Shown here piece after piece: positions 54,089-64,000 of a stretch of DNA of 64,000 nt; the first letter of the stretch is position 1, and every line of letters starts with the position of its first letter. The DNA comes from Microcyclospora pomicola (lineage: Eukaryota > Ascomycota > Dothideomycetes > Capnodiales). The stretch spans positions 434,001 through 498,000 of the forward strand of contig NHNY01000001.1 in NCBI GenBank assembly GCA_002786065.1, in the 5' to 3' direction. The position numbers were made by a program, and so were the translations under genes. The notes below the pieces were generated by a model, which was not told the DNA's origin, made no database searches, and saw nothing but the letters and a program-made list of their open reading frames with translations.

Positions 54089-55715
54089 TCAATGACTTTG
54101 TCCATCCCTCCAGCGAAACTTCAACAGCAGCCTGTCCCCTACTGGCCGCGAGATGTACGTATCTGTCTGCTGCATCTCCTTCTCCACATCATAACCCACA
54201 TCAGCCAATTGAGTCGTGAAATTCGTGTAAATCGCCACAATCTGCAATTTGATGACTGGCGCAGCAGAAACACAAATTAGCACATTCGGCCACTAATGTA
54301 GACACCCACTCGATTTTCTTGTAGGGAGGGAACTTACTCTGTAATGCAAAGTTACTACCGATGCACATGCGGCCACCAGAGCCGAATGCCCAAAAATGAC
54401 GGCGCATCATCTTCAGGCGCTCATTCTCTGCATCGGCGAAATCACCGTCGGCAGAAGCCGACTCGCGAGGCAGCCAGCGTCTTGCGTCCCAGGTCTCTGG
54501 ATCGGGGAACACCTGGGCGTCACGGTGGAGAGAGTAGGCGTTGCTACTGACGGTTGTTCCGGCCGGGATGAAGTGGCCGTGGATGGTGACCCCACCGGCT
54601 GGGACGAGTCGTGGTTGGCGGGCGGGCGCGGCAGCATGCAGGCGAAGAGTCTCATTGACAATGCTTTCGAGGAAAGGAAGAGCAGCAATCGAGGCAGCAG
54701 ATGGAAGGGCGCCGGTGGTGGATTTCAGTGGAGGTGAGAGGGTGCAGATCTCTTCGTGGAGTGCATCTTGCATCTCTGGGTTTTGTGACAGGTGATAGAG
54801 GATGTACGTGATCGTGATGGCGGTGGTTTCTTCGGCTGCAAGCATCGCATCTTGCATCTCGCTTGCTGTTTGTCGGAGAGCCTCCGCTTTGCTGAGACCC
54901 TGCTGTTTCGTAGTCTCCAGAAGATGCTTGTACAGTCTCTCAAACACGACGGGACGAGATGCAGGTTGTTCATCGGCAACCGCTTGCGGATTGTCTAACG
55001 CAAGAACGGTTTGTTCGCACATATCCATACCCACACCTTCTCTCCTACGTTTGGTCGCTTTGGCGTCCTGGGATTGCACATCAGATCCAAGGAAATAGTG
55101 CTCCCTTGCACCCACATCTTGCACGAAATTCGTGCTTCGTCTCAATCCAAAGAGATATGCGGTCATAGCATCTAGACCATTCCACTGTGCCAGGTCGAAG
55201 ACCTCTACACTCTGGTTCTGCGTTGCAGCACTCTCCAGCACAGGTAGGAATCGTCTAAACATTATCTCCGTGGAAAGCGAGGTCATATCCTCAGAATGCA
55301 GCAGGTAGGATTTGGCATACAGATTCGAAATGACTCTCTTCTGGGCTGAATGCGTTGCATGATCCAACATGGAAACGAGACTGGTCCGATCGAAGTTCAT
55401 GAACTCGTCCAAATACCACGGATGCTTGTCCAGGCCTGCGGTGTAGACTAAGCGGAGACCTTCAGGTGATGCAAGGCTGATCTCCTTGGGACCCACCCTG
55501 ATGATGGGTCCCAGCTCACAATGCGCATGTTGAAGTGTGCGAAGCTCCTGTCTCGACTGTTTCTTGCCCTCGAACCATGAGGCCGAAAAGTGGCAAAGAC
55601 TTGACGGAGCGGGGACTTTTCGCAGTGGGGAGAAAATGAGAGCGTGGAGATACTTCCAATATAGAAAGACGACGACAAACGTGGGCCAGTAGAGCCAGAA
55701 AGTGAAGTGAGCCAT
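54089..55715 (-). CDS. Cytochrome P450 monooxygenase (outside the cluster)
   Basis: Two exons: 55715-54338 and 54255-54089, giving 514 residues; intron 54337-54256 restores FALQIIKLQIVAIYTNF. The N-terminus has a membrane anchor (FWLYWPTFVVVFLYWKYLHAL). All landmarks are intact: I-helix AAEETTAIT, K-helix ExxR as ETLR, and heme loop FGSGGRMCIG. The sequence resembles fungal P450s of the trichothecene-hydroxylase type, but the substrate cannot be told. It has no biosynthetic neighbours. An upstream frame to 55799 lacks an ATG. Confidence 0.93.
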
Positions 55716-56128
55716 GATCAACAGACTGAAGAAGGAAACGAGCTGTAAGAGATAAGGTAACAAGAGAAACGCGAACCAGCCAGTTTCAACCGAAGCCAAT
55801 AAACACAGATGTCACTCCTCTTTGTGGCTGCACCCGGGGTACCACTAAGTTGGGTGGTGGAGCCAGCGCAAGCTTCACACCAGTGACCGGGTATTGGAAG
55901 CAAGCAAGACGACGCAACAGCAACGAGATACTCAGGCCGCTGAACGGGTGTCTGAAGCTCGCTATCAAAACCACGAATGGAGGGGAACAGATGTGTCCAG
56001 CTCGCAGGTCCTACTCTTTGGCCAGTTGGTGAGGTCTCGGGCACATCCGCGCACTAGGGCGCTGCTACTTTGTCTACAGGACCAGCTCATCATCGTCTTC
56101 GACATTTATCGAATCCTCGTACATCGCC
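55716..56128. promoter_or_regulatory. Divergent promoter, P450 / SURF1
   Basis: About 410 bases between divergent start codons; no gene seen. Confidence 0.45.
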
Positions 56129-57162
56129 ATGGATCTTGCACAGCCGCTCTTGCGGACGGCCGCACGGATTACCCTTAAAGACTCTGCGTTAGCCCGTCAG
56201 CAATGGGTCTGTTCGAACTGCATGCGCGCCCAGCGCAAACCCACCTCGCTGCTACGCCAACAACGCCGATATCAATCGTCGAACCCGGCCGATGATCCTG
56301 GGTTCACTTCCATCGTTGACAATCCCGCCAAATTGATCCGTGCTGGTAAGAGGCACAACCGACTGGGTCTGCTATTCCTCGCCATCATGCCCGTGACCGC
56401 ATTCGGCCTGGGATGCTGGCAGGTGCAGCGATTGGGATGGAAGTCCGATCTGATCGCCAAGTTTGAGGACCGCCTTCTACGAGATCCGCTACCGCTACCG
56501 CCTGTCGTCGATCCTTCTGCGGTCAAAGACTTCGACTACCGAAGAGTTTACGCGCAGGGCAAGCTCCGACATGATCAAGAGATGCTCATTGGACCACGGC
56601 TGCACGATGGAGAGGATGGATATCTGGTTGTGACACCACTCGAGCGGACGACACAGTTTCCGGATGCTCAAGCTAACACGAAAGTGCTGGTCAATCGGGG
56701 CTGGATCTCGAAGAACAAGGCGGCGCAGAGTCAACGGCCGGAGAGCTTACCGACGGGGGAAGTGGTTGTAGAGGGTTTACTACGGGAGCCGTGGAAGAAG
56801 AACTCGTTCACGCCAAACAACAAGCCTGGCGAAAGTGCGTGGTATTTCCCGGATGTTTACGAGATGGCCGAACATACCAATTCTCAACCAGTGTGGATTG
56901 AAGCTACGATGAAGCCGGATTTGATTACCTCATACCAGCGCGAAAGTCGAGGAATACCGATCGGGCGAGCTCCCGAGGTGAATCTGCGGAACAATCATGG
57001 CCAGTAAGTAGCAGATCCATTCGTACTGCGATTGAAATGTTCTGACAGGACTCCAGATACATCTTCACTTGGTTTTCACTATCCGCGGCAACCTCCATCA
57101 TGCTATGGATGGTCATCAGGAGACCTGCTGGCGGACGCATTCGACAGAACACGAAGTGGTAG
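56129..57162 (+). CDS. SHY1: SURF1/Shy1, cytochrome c oxidase assembly factor
   Basis: Two exons: 56129-57003 and 57057-57162, giving 326 residues. The intron is needed to reach the second membrane helix. A mitochondrial presequence precedes TM1 (LGLLFLAIMPVTAFGLGCW), followed by WQVQRLGWKSDLIAKFEDRL, FDYRRVYAQGKL, LVNRGWI, and a C-terminal TM2 (YIFTWFSLSAATSIMLWMVI). This two-helix layout is typical of SURF1 in the inner membrane, where it helps assemble COX1. Confidence 0.95.
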
Positions 57163-58386
57163 AGCTGTGTAGGAATGCTGTCTTGATGCTGCCCAACACA
57201 TACATACACAGCAATGAATTAGGACCCGCATAAGGTTGGATAAGGAGTATAGCCGAACGGTCCTGGCACAACCCGCATTGAGAGTGATATCGCTTTGTCG
57301 ACTCAACAGCATTTTTGACTGGGCGTGGAAGCGGTCAATTAAATGCAGAAGTCTACTGCACGAAGCTATATCGAGCGCCACTCCCCGCGCGCCACTTTTG
57401 GTATCGCTGCAGCTGTGCCTGATTGTCTTGTGACCACACCAACTGGTTGGCGACGAGCAGTAATGGTTGCTCAGAGCAACAGCAGACCAGTCATCCGGGC
57501 GTGTTGGGGTAGAAAACCCCTGGTTACATTTCGTCGGTAGCCAATATAGGGCTCTGCCATGAGCTGATTGGCGGACGGACCAGTACTTGACTCCATAGCT
57601 ATAATGTATCGAGTCATGCTGGGGGGGAACCAACCAATGGAGAAATTGGGCAGATATTGTGGCTCTATTCTTCCGCAGATCTTCGACAGGGATTGCTTTA
57701 GGTACAGGTTCGAAGAGAGCTGTCTTTAACAAGCCACAGCAGGGGTGATGGAACTGCTATAAGCATGGTCGACATATCAGCCAAGCTGTTGGAATGATAC
57801 GCTGGGGACGTATCTCCACTGCCCACCCTTGTTGACGGCTGCTCTAGCTCTCATGCATGGCGAAGTCAAGTGCATGTAGGGTGAGATCAGTGTAGCTTTC
57901 AGTTTCATTCATATCTGTACCCGATGAAACCAGCTCCATTTTCACGGCGTATGGCGGCTCCTCGTGAGCCCAGGATCCCGCACCTCGGTAGCTATCGCGG
58001 AGCTAATCGTACTAGCACTGCTTGGTTTTCGGCAGCTCCACCAGTGAGAGCGCGTCTGGCGTCTGGTGGGATCGGGGCTAACGATAAGTGCGCCTCTGAA
58101 GTTCATAATCGCTTGGTGATAGTGATAATCTTCCACCCTCCACTTCTTATATACTATAGATTATGCACATGCATATGTCACGGTACAGCTGTGCCTCACG
58201 GCGACCCTGTGTACTGAACCTCTTCACTTTCTTCACCCTCATCATCGACTGAATCCTCTCCTTCTCCTACGTCTCTGCTTTGCGACGTGCACATGCAAGC
58301 GTTCGACCAGCGCTGGCGAACGACGTTCTAGACCAGCGTTGGCTGAACGTTAATCACCTCGCCCTCAACACGGAGCCACATCGAGC
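57163..58386. promoter_or_regulatory. Intergenic region upstream of the RING-like gene
   Basis: About 1.2 kb. An AT-rich TATATACTATAG near 58148 and a pyrimidine-rich tract (58220-58280) look like core promoter parts. A 209-codon frame on the - strand overlaps the SURF1 end and has no domain. No other feature seen. Confidence 0.45.
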
Positions 58387-60084
58387 ATGCCGCCTCAACT
58401 CCACCTTGACACCGACTGTGCCACCACGACTTCTCGTCGAGCCGACCGTCATCGCATCTTCGAAGCCTTGCACCTCCGCGATGTGCTACATCCGTCTGAT
58501 GATCAAACCGAGTACAGCGCAGACGAGCTACGGCGCCACTGCGCACTCGGGCTAGGCGTCGCCATCGCGTCCGAGCAAGGATCGACAGTGCTACGACCAA
58601 CGCCGCCGTTGCAGGCACCAGTCCCGTCGCGCGTTTCGCAGGACTCGATGGCGTCTAAAGAGTCGCACTCGACAGGCATTGCTTCGGTTGGCGCGGAGAG
58701 CGCTCGTGATGGATACCCATGTCAAGATTCAGCCGCATCGCGTGCGTCGCTGTCGATCCAGGACTACGACGCCTTTCTATCGCGAAGGACGTGGAACGGC
58801 CGATCATCGATCTCCTGTTCGCCCTCTACAACACCCTCGCAATCGGCGTTTTCGCTACCACTACGAACTTCGGCCGGATCGCAGAAGAGGCATCTTCGGA
58901 AACTTCGAGCGTTGAAGGTGTTGCGATTGACCAGGAGTGCATCACATGCGCCACTCTTACACCCACCGAGATGTCCGCACTGTTCGACAGACTCGCAGAA
59001 TCATCGACGGGCAGTCCACCAGCTGCCATGCGGTCACAAGTTCTGCACGCAAGGACTCCGCAGTACGATCAAAGCCGCGACAGGGGGTGCGGTTGCCGCC
59101 GTGCCCAGCTGTTGCGGTATTCCTATACCGGGGCGCATGGTGGAACATGTGATGACACAGACGGAGCAACAGATCTTCCTCAACCGCTTAGAGCAGTGGG
59201 ATGAGATCACGTCGCCTGCTCCATCGAGTACAAGTCCACGAGACTCGGTGATATCAGGAGCGCCAAGGAAGGACACCGCGGATTCACCGACGAACTCGAG
59301 CGGTTCAAGAGACCATAACAACCCCTCAGCACATCGGGAGATCGAATCGCCTACCGATCTTATCAAATCACCGCCGATACGGCAACAACAAGATACCCAA
59401 CCAGATCGATTCCATGACTGGGCGCAAAAACAACGACTCGTACTGGAAAATCATCATCAGGAGCTTCGACGGCTACTACAAGCCAGCCACCAGGCAGCAA
59501 ATCAAGACCTGAAAAGCTGTCATGCTGCCGCTGTAGCCGAGGCGGAAGACAAACAAGTCATGGCCGAAGCGGATCTTCGCACCTTCCACTACCAGGGAAA
59601 GCGCGACAACGCGACTGCATTGAAGCACATGGAAGCCTACTGTGCTGGCATGTACAGCACGGGGGAGCTGCATCACCGGACGATCACCGACCAAGACCGC
59701 GCGGAGCTCGACAAAACCCGCCATCTGCGCGACCAAATGGACAGCAAGCACGAAAGCCAGATCAACGTGCTGCGGGGCGAGCAAAGTCGCCGCTTGCGGC
59801 TTCGGGAGCAGCGGCAGGAGAGCGAGCTTCGCAGCGCAATGCAACAGCTGGCCGCCGAGGCGATCGAGTTCGAGCATGCGTGTGCGGCGGAAGCGCAGGC
59901 GTTTGCTGAGAAAGTCGAGCAGAAGCGGCAGCAGCTGGAGACGGCGGTCTGCGCCAAGGAACAGAAGCTTGCGGTCGGTGATCCGGCCGAAGGCAGCGAT
60001 GGTGAGGATGTGCTTGACCCGACTGCGATCGCGATGGCGAACTTTGGCTTGACGATTCCGTTCACCATGCTCGAAGCGGCGTGA
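58387..60084 (+). CDS. RING-like coiled-coil protein, hypothetical
   Basis: Single exon, 565 residues. The N-terminal ~190 residues are Ser/Arg-rich and disordered. From ~196 comes a RING/IBR-like zinc motif: CPHC, LPCGHKFC, then AVPSCCGIPIP. The second ligand pair is incomplete: FC is followed by TQGL where family members read FCxxCL. The C-terminal ~230 residues are a long Gln/Glu/Arg/Ala-rich coiled coil. I recognise this as a fungal E3-ligase-like architecture, not a named protein. Ubiquitin-ligase activity is uncertain because of the missing ligand. Confidence 0.65.
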   Translation: MPPQLHLDTDCATTTSRRADRHRIFEALHLRDVLHPSDDQTEYSADELRRHCALGLGVAIASEQGSTVLRPTPPLQAPVPSRVSQDSMASKESHSTGIASVGAESARDGYPCQDSAASRASLSIQDYDAFLSRRTWNGRSSISCSPSTTPSQSAFSLPLRTSAGSQKRHLRKLRALKVLRLTRSASHAPLLHPPRCPHCSTDSQNHRRAVHQLPCGHKFCTQGLRSTIKAATGGAVAAVPSCCGIPIPGRMVEHVMTQTEQQIFLNRLEQWDEITSPAPSSTSPRDSVISGAPRKDTADSPTNSSGSRDHNNPSAHREIESPTDLIKSPPIRQQQDTQPDRFHDWAQKQRLVLENHHQELRRLLQASHQAANQDLKSCHAAAVAEAEDKQVMAEADLRTFHYQGKRDNATALKHMEAYCAGMYSTGELHHRTITDQDRAELDKTRHLRDQMDSKHESQINVLRGEQSRRLRLREQRQESELRSAMQQLAAEAIEFEHACAAEAQAFAEKVEQKRQQLETAVCAKEQKLAVGDPAEGSDGEDVLDPTAIAMANFGLTIPFTMLEAA

Positions 60085-61622
60085 GCGTAATTCTCGTTCG
60101 ACGGTCTTGCTTGATACACAAAGAGGAAAGCCGGATCTGGTCTGGACGAGCTTCTGTGGATACAGGGTAACGCAGCACTTTTGGTACAAGCCATTGTAAT
60201 ATATTCGTCTAGTTTCTGGGGATTATCAGAGCGGCGGGTGCGCCTCTAGAGATACCAAATTCATCGGGTGGGGATAGGATAAGGGATGGAGACGGAATTG
60301 AGGATGGGGATGAGGGAAGATGGGCTAATGTAATGATAGTGCATCATGATGATGAAGAAGATGAATCATGATGAAGAAGGTTGTAATACTTGAGACCATC
60401 GTTCGTGTAAAGTTGGGAGCTGTAGGTACTCTAGCATCCAGACGTACAGTATCATACCTCATCTCAACGCGTGTTGCCGTGAATCTATGCTTCTTCCGTC
60501 ACGCTTGTGTTCAGCGGAAGAAACATGGACTGACCCACGACGCTCCACCATCTCACTCTCCAGAATATCAATCCCTCTCTGTAACAAGTCAGGTCGGCCA
60601 CTCAGTGTCTTCCGTCTTATATTCAGAATGCTGTACTGTCGTTTGCTGTGCGCGAGTCATCAGACGTCCACTCACCTCACTCGACGCCAAGATGGCGTGC
60701 TTAAGTTGGTGTTGCACATCACTTCGACCTTCACTTACACCATCACTCCTTTAACCTTCATCTCTAGCGATCGAACAACTACCCCTCCAGGTACATGTTG
60801 AGCATGTAACATACTTCCCACCACCTCCACCCGGCCCATCGCTGATCCCATCCCTCGCCAGCCTGCGGATTGGTGCGTGATGATGCCATTTACGCGAAGC
60901 ATGGCTTTCTCTCACTCTCTACGATTATGAACGCTCTTGCAACATTGCTCTTACCTTTCCTCTCCTAGCACCAGCGGGTGTCTACACTACCATTGGAATC
61001 TTGCTGGGTGGGACTCTCCCCGGCCGTCGATCGTCATCATTCACAGACATAGACGCAGAGCTATGTTCTAGTACTCTACTGCTCAGGGCGTTCACGCGGG
61101 ACGAACTTCCGTGTCGATGTCGTTGATCATGGACGGTATGGCGCGACATGATGTGCTTTGCGAGATGCGTGAACTCAATCGTCCGAGGGAGGGCAGAATG
61201 ACTGCTGCTGCTCGGGGTCAAGCACGCAACACAGGTAAGGAAAAGGTAGAGGGGAGTCTATCCCATGAGCGTATCAATCAGGTATATGCTTTCACTCTTT
61301 TCCTACTTGTGGAGCTTCCTCTTCTTCGCTTGCTTCTCTTTTCTTCCGTCCGTCTTGATTCGAGCTTCTCTCGTTGATTTACTGGTCTTCACTGCTGCTA
61401 TTGCTGGTGCCATTAGGAGCTCTGTCAGTGCAAAATCGGGTCGCTGTCGCTGCAAATTACCATTGTCGATTTGAATTTCTCTCTACAAAAACGCGAGCAC
61501 GGTTCCCGGAGACACAGCTGCTGAGAAGTGGGAAGAAAGATCATCTGGGTGCAGACATATCCGGTACTATCCTGGAAGGACCAGCGCAAACGATACAGCT
61601 CGAATCTTGCCACTGATCAGCC
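60085..61622. promoter_or_regulatory. Long upstream region of the GPR1/FUN34 transporter gene
   Basis: About 1.5 kb without a supportable gene. It contains GAT/GAA-rich simple sequence (~60340-60380) and long CT-rich tracts (60700-60970, 61280-61380). CACAG followed by GTAAGG near 61234 could be a 5' UTR intron donor. Long pyrimidine-rich leaders are usual for highly expressed fungal genes; the assignment is inference. Confidence 0.45.
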
Positions 61623-62571
61623 ATGGCGGGCCACCTCAACCGCATCGAACAGCTGGAAGGCCTCCGCAACATCACCACCAATGCCGACTTCTACGAGCAA
61701 CTCGCGAGCGGCAAAATCACCTCGACGCTCTCCCATCCCGGTGACAGCGCCCACGCACAACCTTACTACATCCCCGTCCCCATCACGATCAAAGCTCAAC
61801 TCGGCTCGCCGACCGCCCTCGCCATCGGCGCCTTCGCCACCACCCTCACCACTCTGTCGTTCGCCCTCATGGGCTGGCGCGGCGTGAGCGTCTCCAACGC
61901 CTTCATCGGCGACTTCTTCGCCGTGGCGGGCATCGGCATGGTCATCACGGCGCAATGGGAGATCATCCTCGGCAACACCTACGCCTACACCGTGCTGTCC
62001 GCGTTCGGTCTCTTCTACGCCGGCTTCGGCTTCATCGTGACGCCGTCCTTTGGCGTGGCAGACGCATACGGCGGCGCCGATAGCGCGCAATACAACAACG
62101 CCCTCGGCTTCTTCGTCTTGAGTATGTCAGCCCCATCCACATTCTCACTCCTCCCCTCGGCACTAACGCCGCAGCACAGTGTGGTCCGTCTTCAACATCT
62201 TCTTCCTCATCGGCTCCCTACCGCTCAACCTCGTCTACATCGCCATCTTCCTCACGGTCCAGCTGGCCTTCACGCTCGTCTCGGCCGCCTACTTCCTGAC
62301 CGCCGACGGGTACCCGGCTCTCGCCGAGCGCGTCAAGATCGCCGCCGGCGCCTTCGCCTTCATCTCCGGCATGTGCGGCTACTACACCCTCGCCAACTTG
62401 ATGTGCCAGGAGGCCCTGGGCTGCAGCTTCCCCATGGGCGACACCAGCCGCTTCTTCCGCCGGCACCGCGAGCGCCTCGCCCGCGTTAGCACGAGGGAGA
62501 GTGTGAGGGATGATCGGGTCGCGGAGGCGGGTGGGAAGCTGGGCTCGGAGTCGTCGGATTCGACGTCGTAG
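61623..62571 (+). CDS. GPR1/FUN34/YaaH (acetate) transporter
   Basis: Two exons: 61623-62121 and 62180-62571, giving 296 residues; intron 62122-62179 with a CACTAAC branch site. The protein has six hydrophobic helices and ends in a charged, Ser-rich tail. Family elements include YYIPVPITIKAQLGSPTALAIGAFATTL, GFGFIVTPSFGVADAYGG and GFFVLMWSVFNIFFLIG. The usual NPxPLGL signature is altered (GSPTALAI). The family imports acetate and related small acids or releases ammonia. Altered signature means the substrate may differ. Confidence 0.88.
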
Positions 62572-63020
62572 ATGTGTTTCGCCCAATAGAAAGTTTTGGG
62601 GGGAAGTCTGGGTTATGTAGATCTTGTCGAGGGAATGGTGAGAAAGGCCGCTCGAGAGCAGTGACAATGGGGAATGCACAAATCTAATGCCCTCAGAGAA
62701 GATCTAGCTAGGTAAGTATCTATATCTCTATATGCCCTATACGACGATACGAATCAAAAATCATATGATCCTTCGGCAATGGCTCGCGCCACTTGACCGA
62801 GTGAGCCGACGTGATGGACCATGCATTGAAGGCAAGATCGATAGCTAGATTGTGTCGTCGATACCATACAAGAAGACGCCGACGTCGATGGTTGTTGACT
62901 GTGTTCATTTCGCATATATATAGGTGAAAGTATATATCTAAACATCAAAGCCCTGCTTCCGATACAGGGTCGTATAATTATGACAGCAAGACGAAGTACA
63001 TATCGGCGTCAAGCCACTCC
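62572..63020. other. Convergent intergenic region
   Basis: About 450 bases, with TATA-type simple sequence at ~62718-62735 and ~62917-62938. No gene seen. Confidence 0.45.
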
Positions 63021-64000
63021 TCAAGCGCCCCGTCGCGCAGTCGTGCTCATGAGCGTGATCTTCTTGTTCTTCTTCCCCTTCTTCGCCCCGCCGCCGCCAC
63101 CGCTAGCAACACCCGCCGGTAACTTACTGCTGGACGGCTCGGCGCTCGCGATACTCAGGGCTTCGATTTGACGGTGGTCGAGCAGGTCGGTCTCCCAACC
63201 CTGGAGCCAGCCGTCGTCTTCACGGAACGTCTCGTCACGAGGGAGGAGGGCGTGGAGATCTGGTGACGCTGGTGTGACTGCGGCGGTGCCCCAGACCGTT
63301 CGGTGTGCTGTAGGCGAGGTGGATGGTGAAGCCAAGGAGGCGAACCCAGGTGTGGAGCGGTGCGACCATGGCGGTGATGACTCTGCCCCGCCGTCGACTG
63401 ACACCGATCCAACCGAGGATGCACCAAGTGGAGGGAGCATCTCCGCAGAAAAAGCATCGTTGGGGATCGAAGGCCGCTTTCTTCTGACTGCGGCCAACTC
63501 TCTCTCCTCCGCCTTCTCGATGCGTACCCGCTCCTTCTCTTCGCGTGCTTCCTTCTCATCGTGACGCTTCCTCCTCCGCTCGAGCATGGGTCGGAATCCC
63601 TGTAGGACTTCCGGAGAGACGGTGTCTGTCCAGTCACATTCCAGAAATCCTACTTCACAGCCATATGGTAGATGAGCGAGGTATTTCACACGTTTCCGCA
63701 ACTCGTCATCAACGATATGGCCAGAGGATACCCGCTCCACGCGCGGGAGGATACTCGAGGGGAATGAGAGATATGAGCCGAAAGCTGTTTTCAAGATCCG
63801 GATGTCCAGCGGGGAGAGGTAATAATGTAATAGTGCTTGGTAAAAGAGGTACTCATTCGGCTGAGGTTTCTCGTATTGCCTCTGTCGCATCTCGTTCAAC
63901 GTTCGCGGAACGTGGTTGACATCTGGTATACTTGCGTTGTCCGCGGATGACTGTTCTGCAACCGTGTCTAGACTTTGGGTGGATACAGGCGTAGACGTGG
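63021..64000 (-). CDS. RNF10/Mag2-like RING protein, 3' part (cut by window edge)
   Basis: The reading frame is open from base 64000 to the stop at 63021, about 326 codons, so the gene starts beyond the window. FYQALLHYYLSPLDIRILKTAFG and RVKYLAHLPYGCEVGFLECDW are the post-RING block I recognise from RNF10/Mag2 proteins. A strongly charged helix follows (PMLERRRKRHDEKEAREEKE), then a low-complexity tail with a Gly run and a basic KKGKKNKK. The RING domain itself would be outside the window. RNF10-type ligases act on stalled ribosomes (family knowledge). Confidence 0.8.
   Translation of the reverse strand, partial: TSTPVSTQSLDTVAEQSSADNASIPDVNHVPRTLNEMRQRQYEKPQPNEYLFYQALLHYYLSPLDIRILKTAFGSYLSFPSSILPRVERVSSGHIVDDELRKRVKYLAHLPYGCEVGFLECDWTDTVSPEVLQGFRPMLERRRKRHDEKEAREEKERVRIEKAEERELAAVRRKRPSIPNDAFSAEMLPPLGASSVGSVSVDGGAESSPPWSHRSTPGFASLASPSTSPTAHRTVWGTAAVTPASPDLHALLPRDETFREDDGWLQGWETDLLDHRQIEALSIASAEPSSSKLPAGVASGGGGGAKKGKKNKKITLMSTTARRGA

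Noticed and set aside
57103-57732. 209-codon - strand frame
   Set aside because: Overlaps the SURF1 3' end antisense and has no recognisable feature.

Overview
The window is nuclear DNA of a filamentous ascomycete (Pezizomycotina). The evidence is dense protein genes broken by many 47-70 base spliceosomal introns (GT...AG, CTAAC/CTGAC branch sites) and fungus-typical families: Kog1/Raptor, REV3, a Tea1-type kelch protein, UstYa/DUF3328 proteins, a PTH11-like rhodopsin-domain protein, and GPR1/FUN34. The class cannot be fixed from this sequence; Dothideomycetes is only a guess. Intron positions were worked out by hand from splice signals, reading-frame continuity and family conservation. Both end genes are cut by the window.

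Layout. 1-7.6 kb: housekeeping and polarity genes (5' part of a Tea1-like kelch gene, then KOG1). 8.2-26.4 kb: accessory block of eleven genes on strictly alternating strands: UstYa-like 1 (-), SDR (+), MetE/UROD-like protein (-), BBE-type FAD oxidase (+), tyrosinase (-), O-methyltransferase (+), P450 (-), UstYa-like 2 (+), UstYa-like 3 (-), repetitive secreted precursor (+), rhodopsin-domain membrane protein (-). 27.7-36.2 kb: F-box protein, FAD oxidoreductase, NIPSNAP protein, and CDP-alcohol phosphotransferase, all +. 36.7-64 kb: REV3, a GH31 alpha-glucosidase with an internal CBM20, dienelactone hydrolase, a twin-CX9C protein, RAC, LRP1, SET methyltransferase, a second P450, SURF1/SHY1, a RING-like coiled-coil protein, a GPR1/FUN34 transporter, and the 3' part of an RNF10/Mag2-like gene.

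The main discovery is in the accessory block: a candidate fungal RiPP (dikaritin-type cyclopeptide) gene cluster. The precursor at 24016-24607 has a signal peptide, a short leader, and seven copies of an identical hexapeptide, VVYADY. Each copy follows an Asp/Glu-rich spacer; six are followed by a Kex2 site (KR or KKR), and the seventh ends at the stop codon. Within about 16 kb lie three UstYa-family oxidases with the paired HxxHC motifs, a membrane-anchored tyrosinase, a P450, an O-methyltransferase, and a secreted flavin oxidase. These are the kinds of enzymes that cross-link and tailor peptides such as ustiloxin, phomopsin and asperipin. I know of no described product with a VVYADY core, so the peptide looks new, though I could not search. 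The expected route is secretion, Kex2 cutting, trimming, Tyr cross-linking by the UstYa proteins and/or tyrosinase, then methylation and oxidation.
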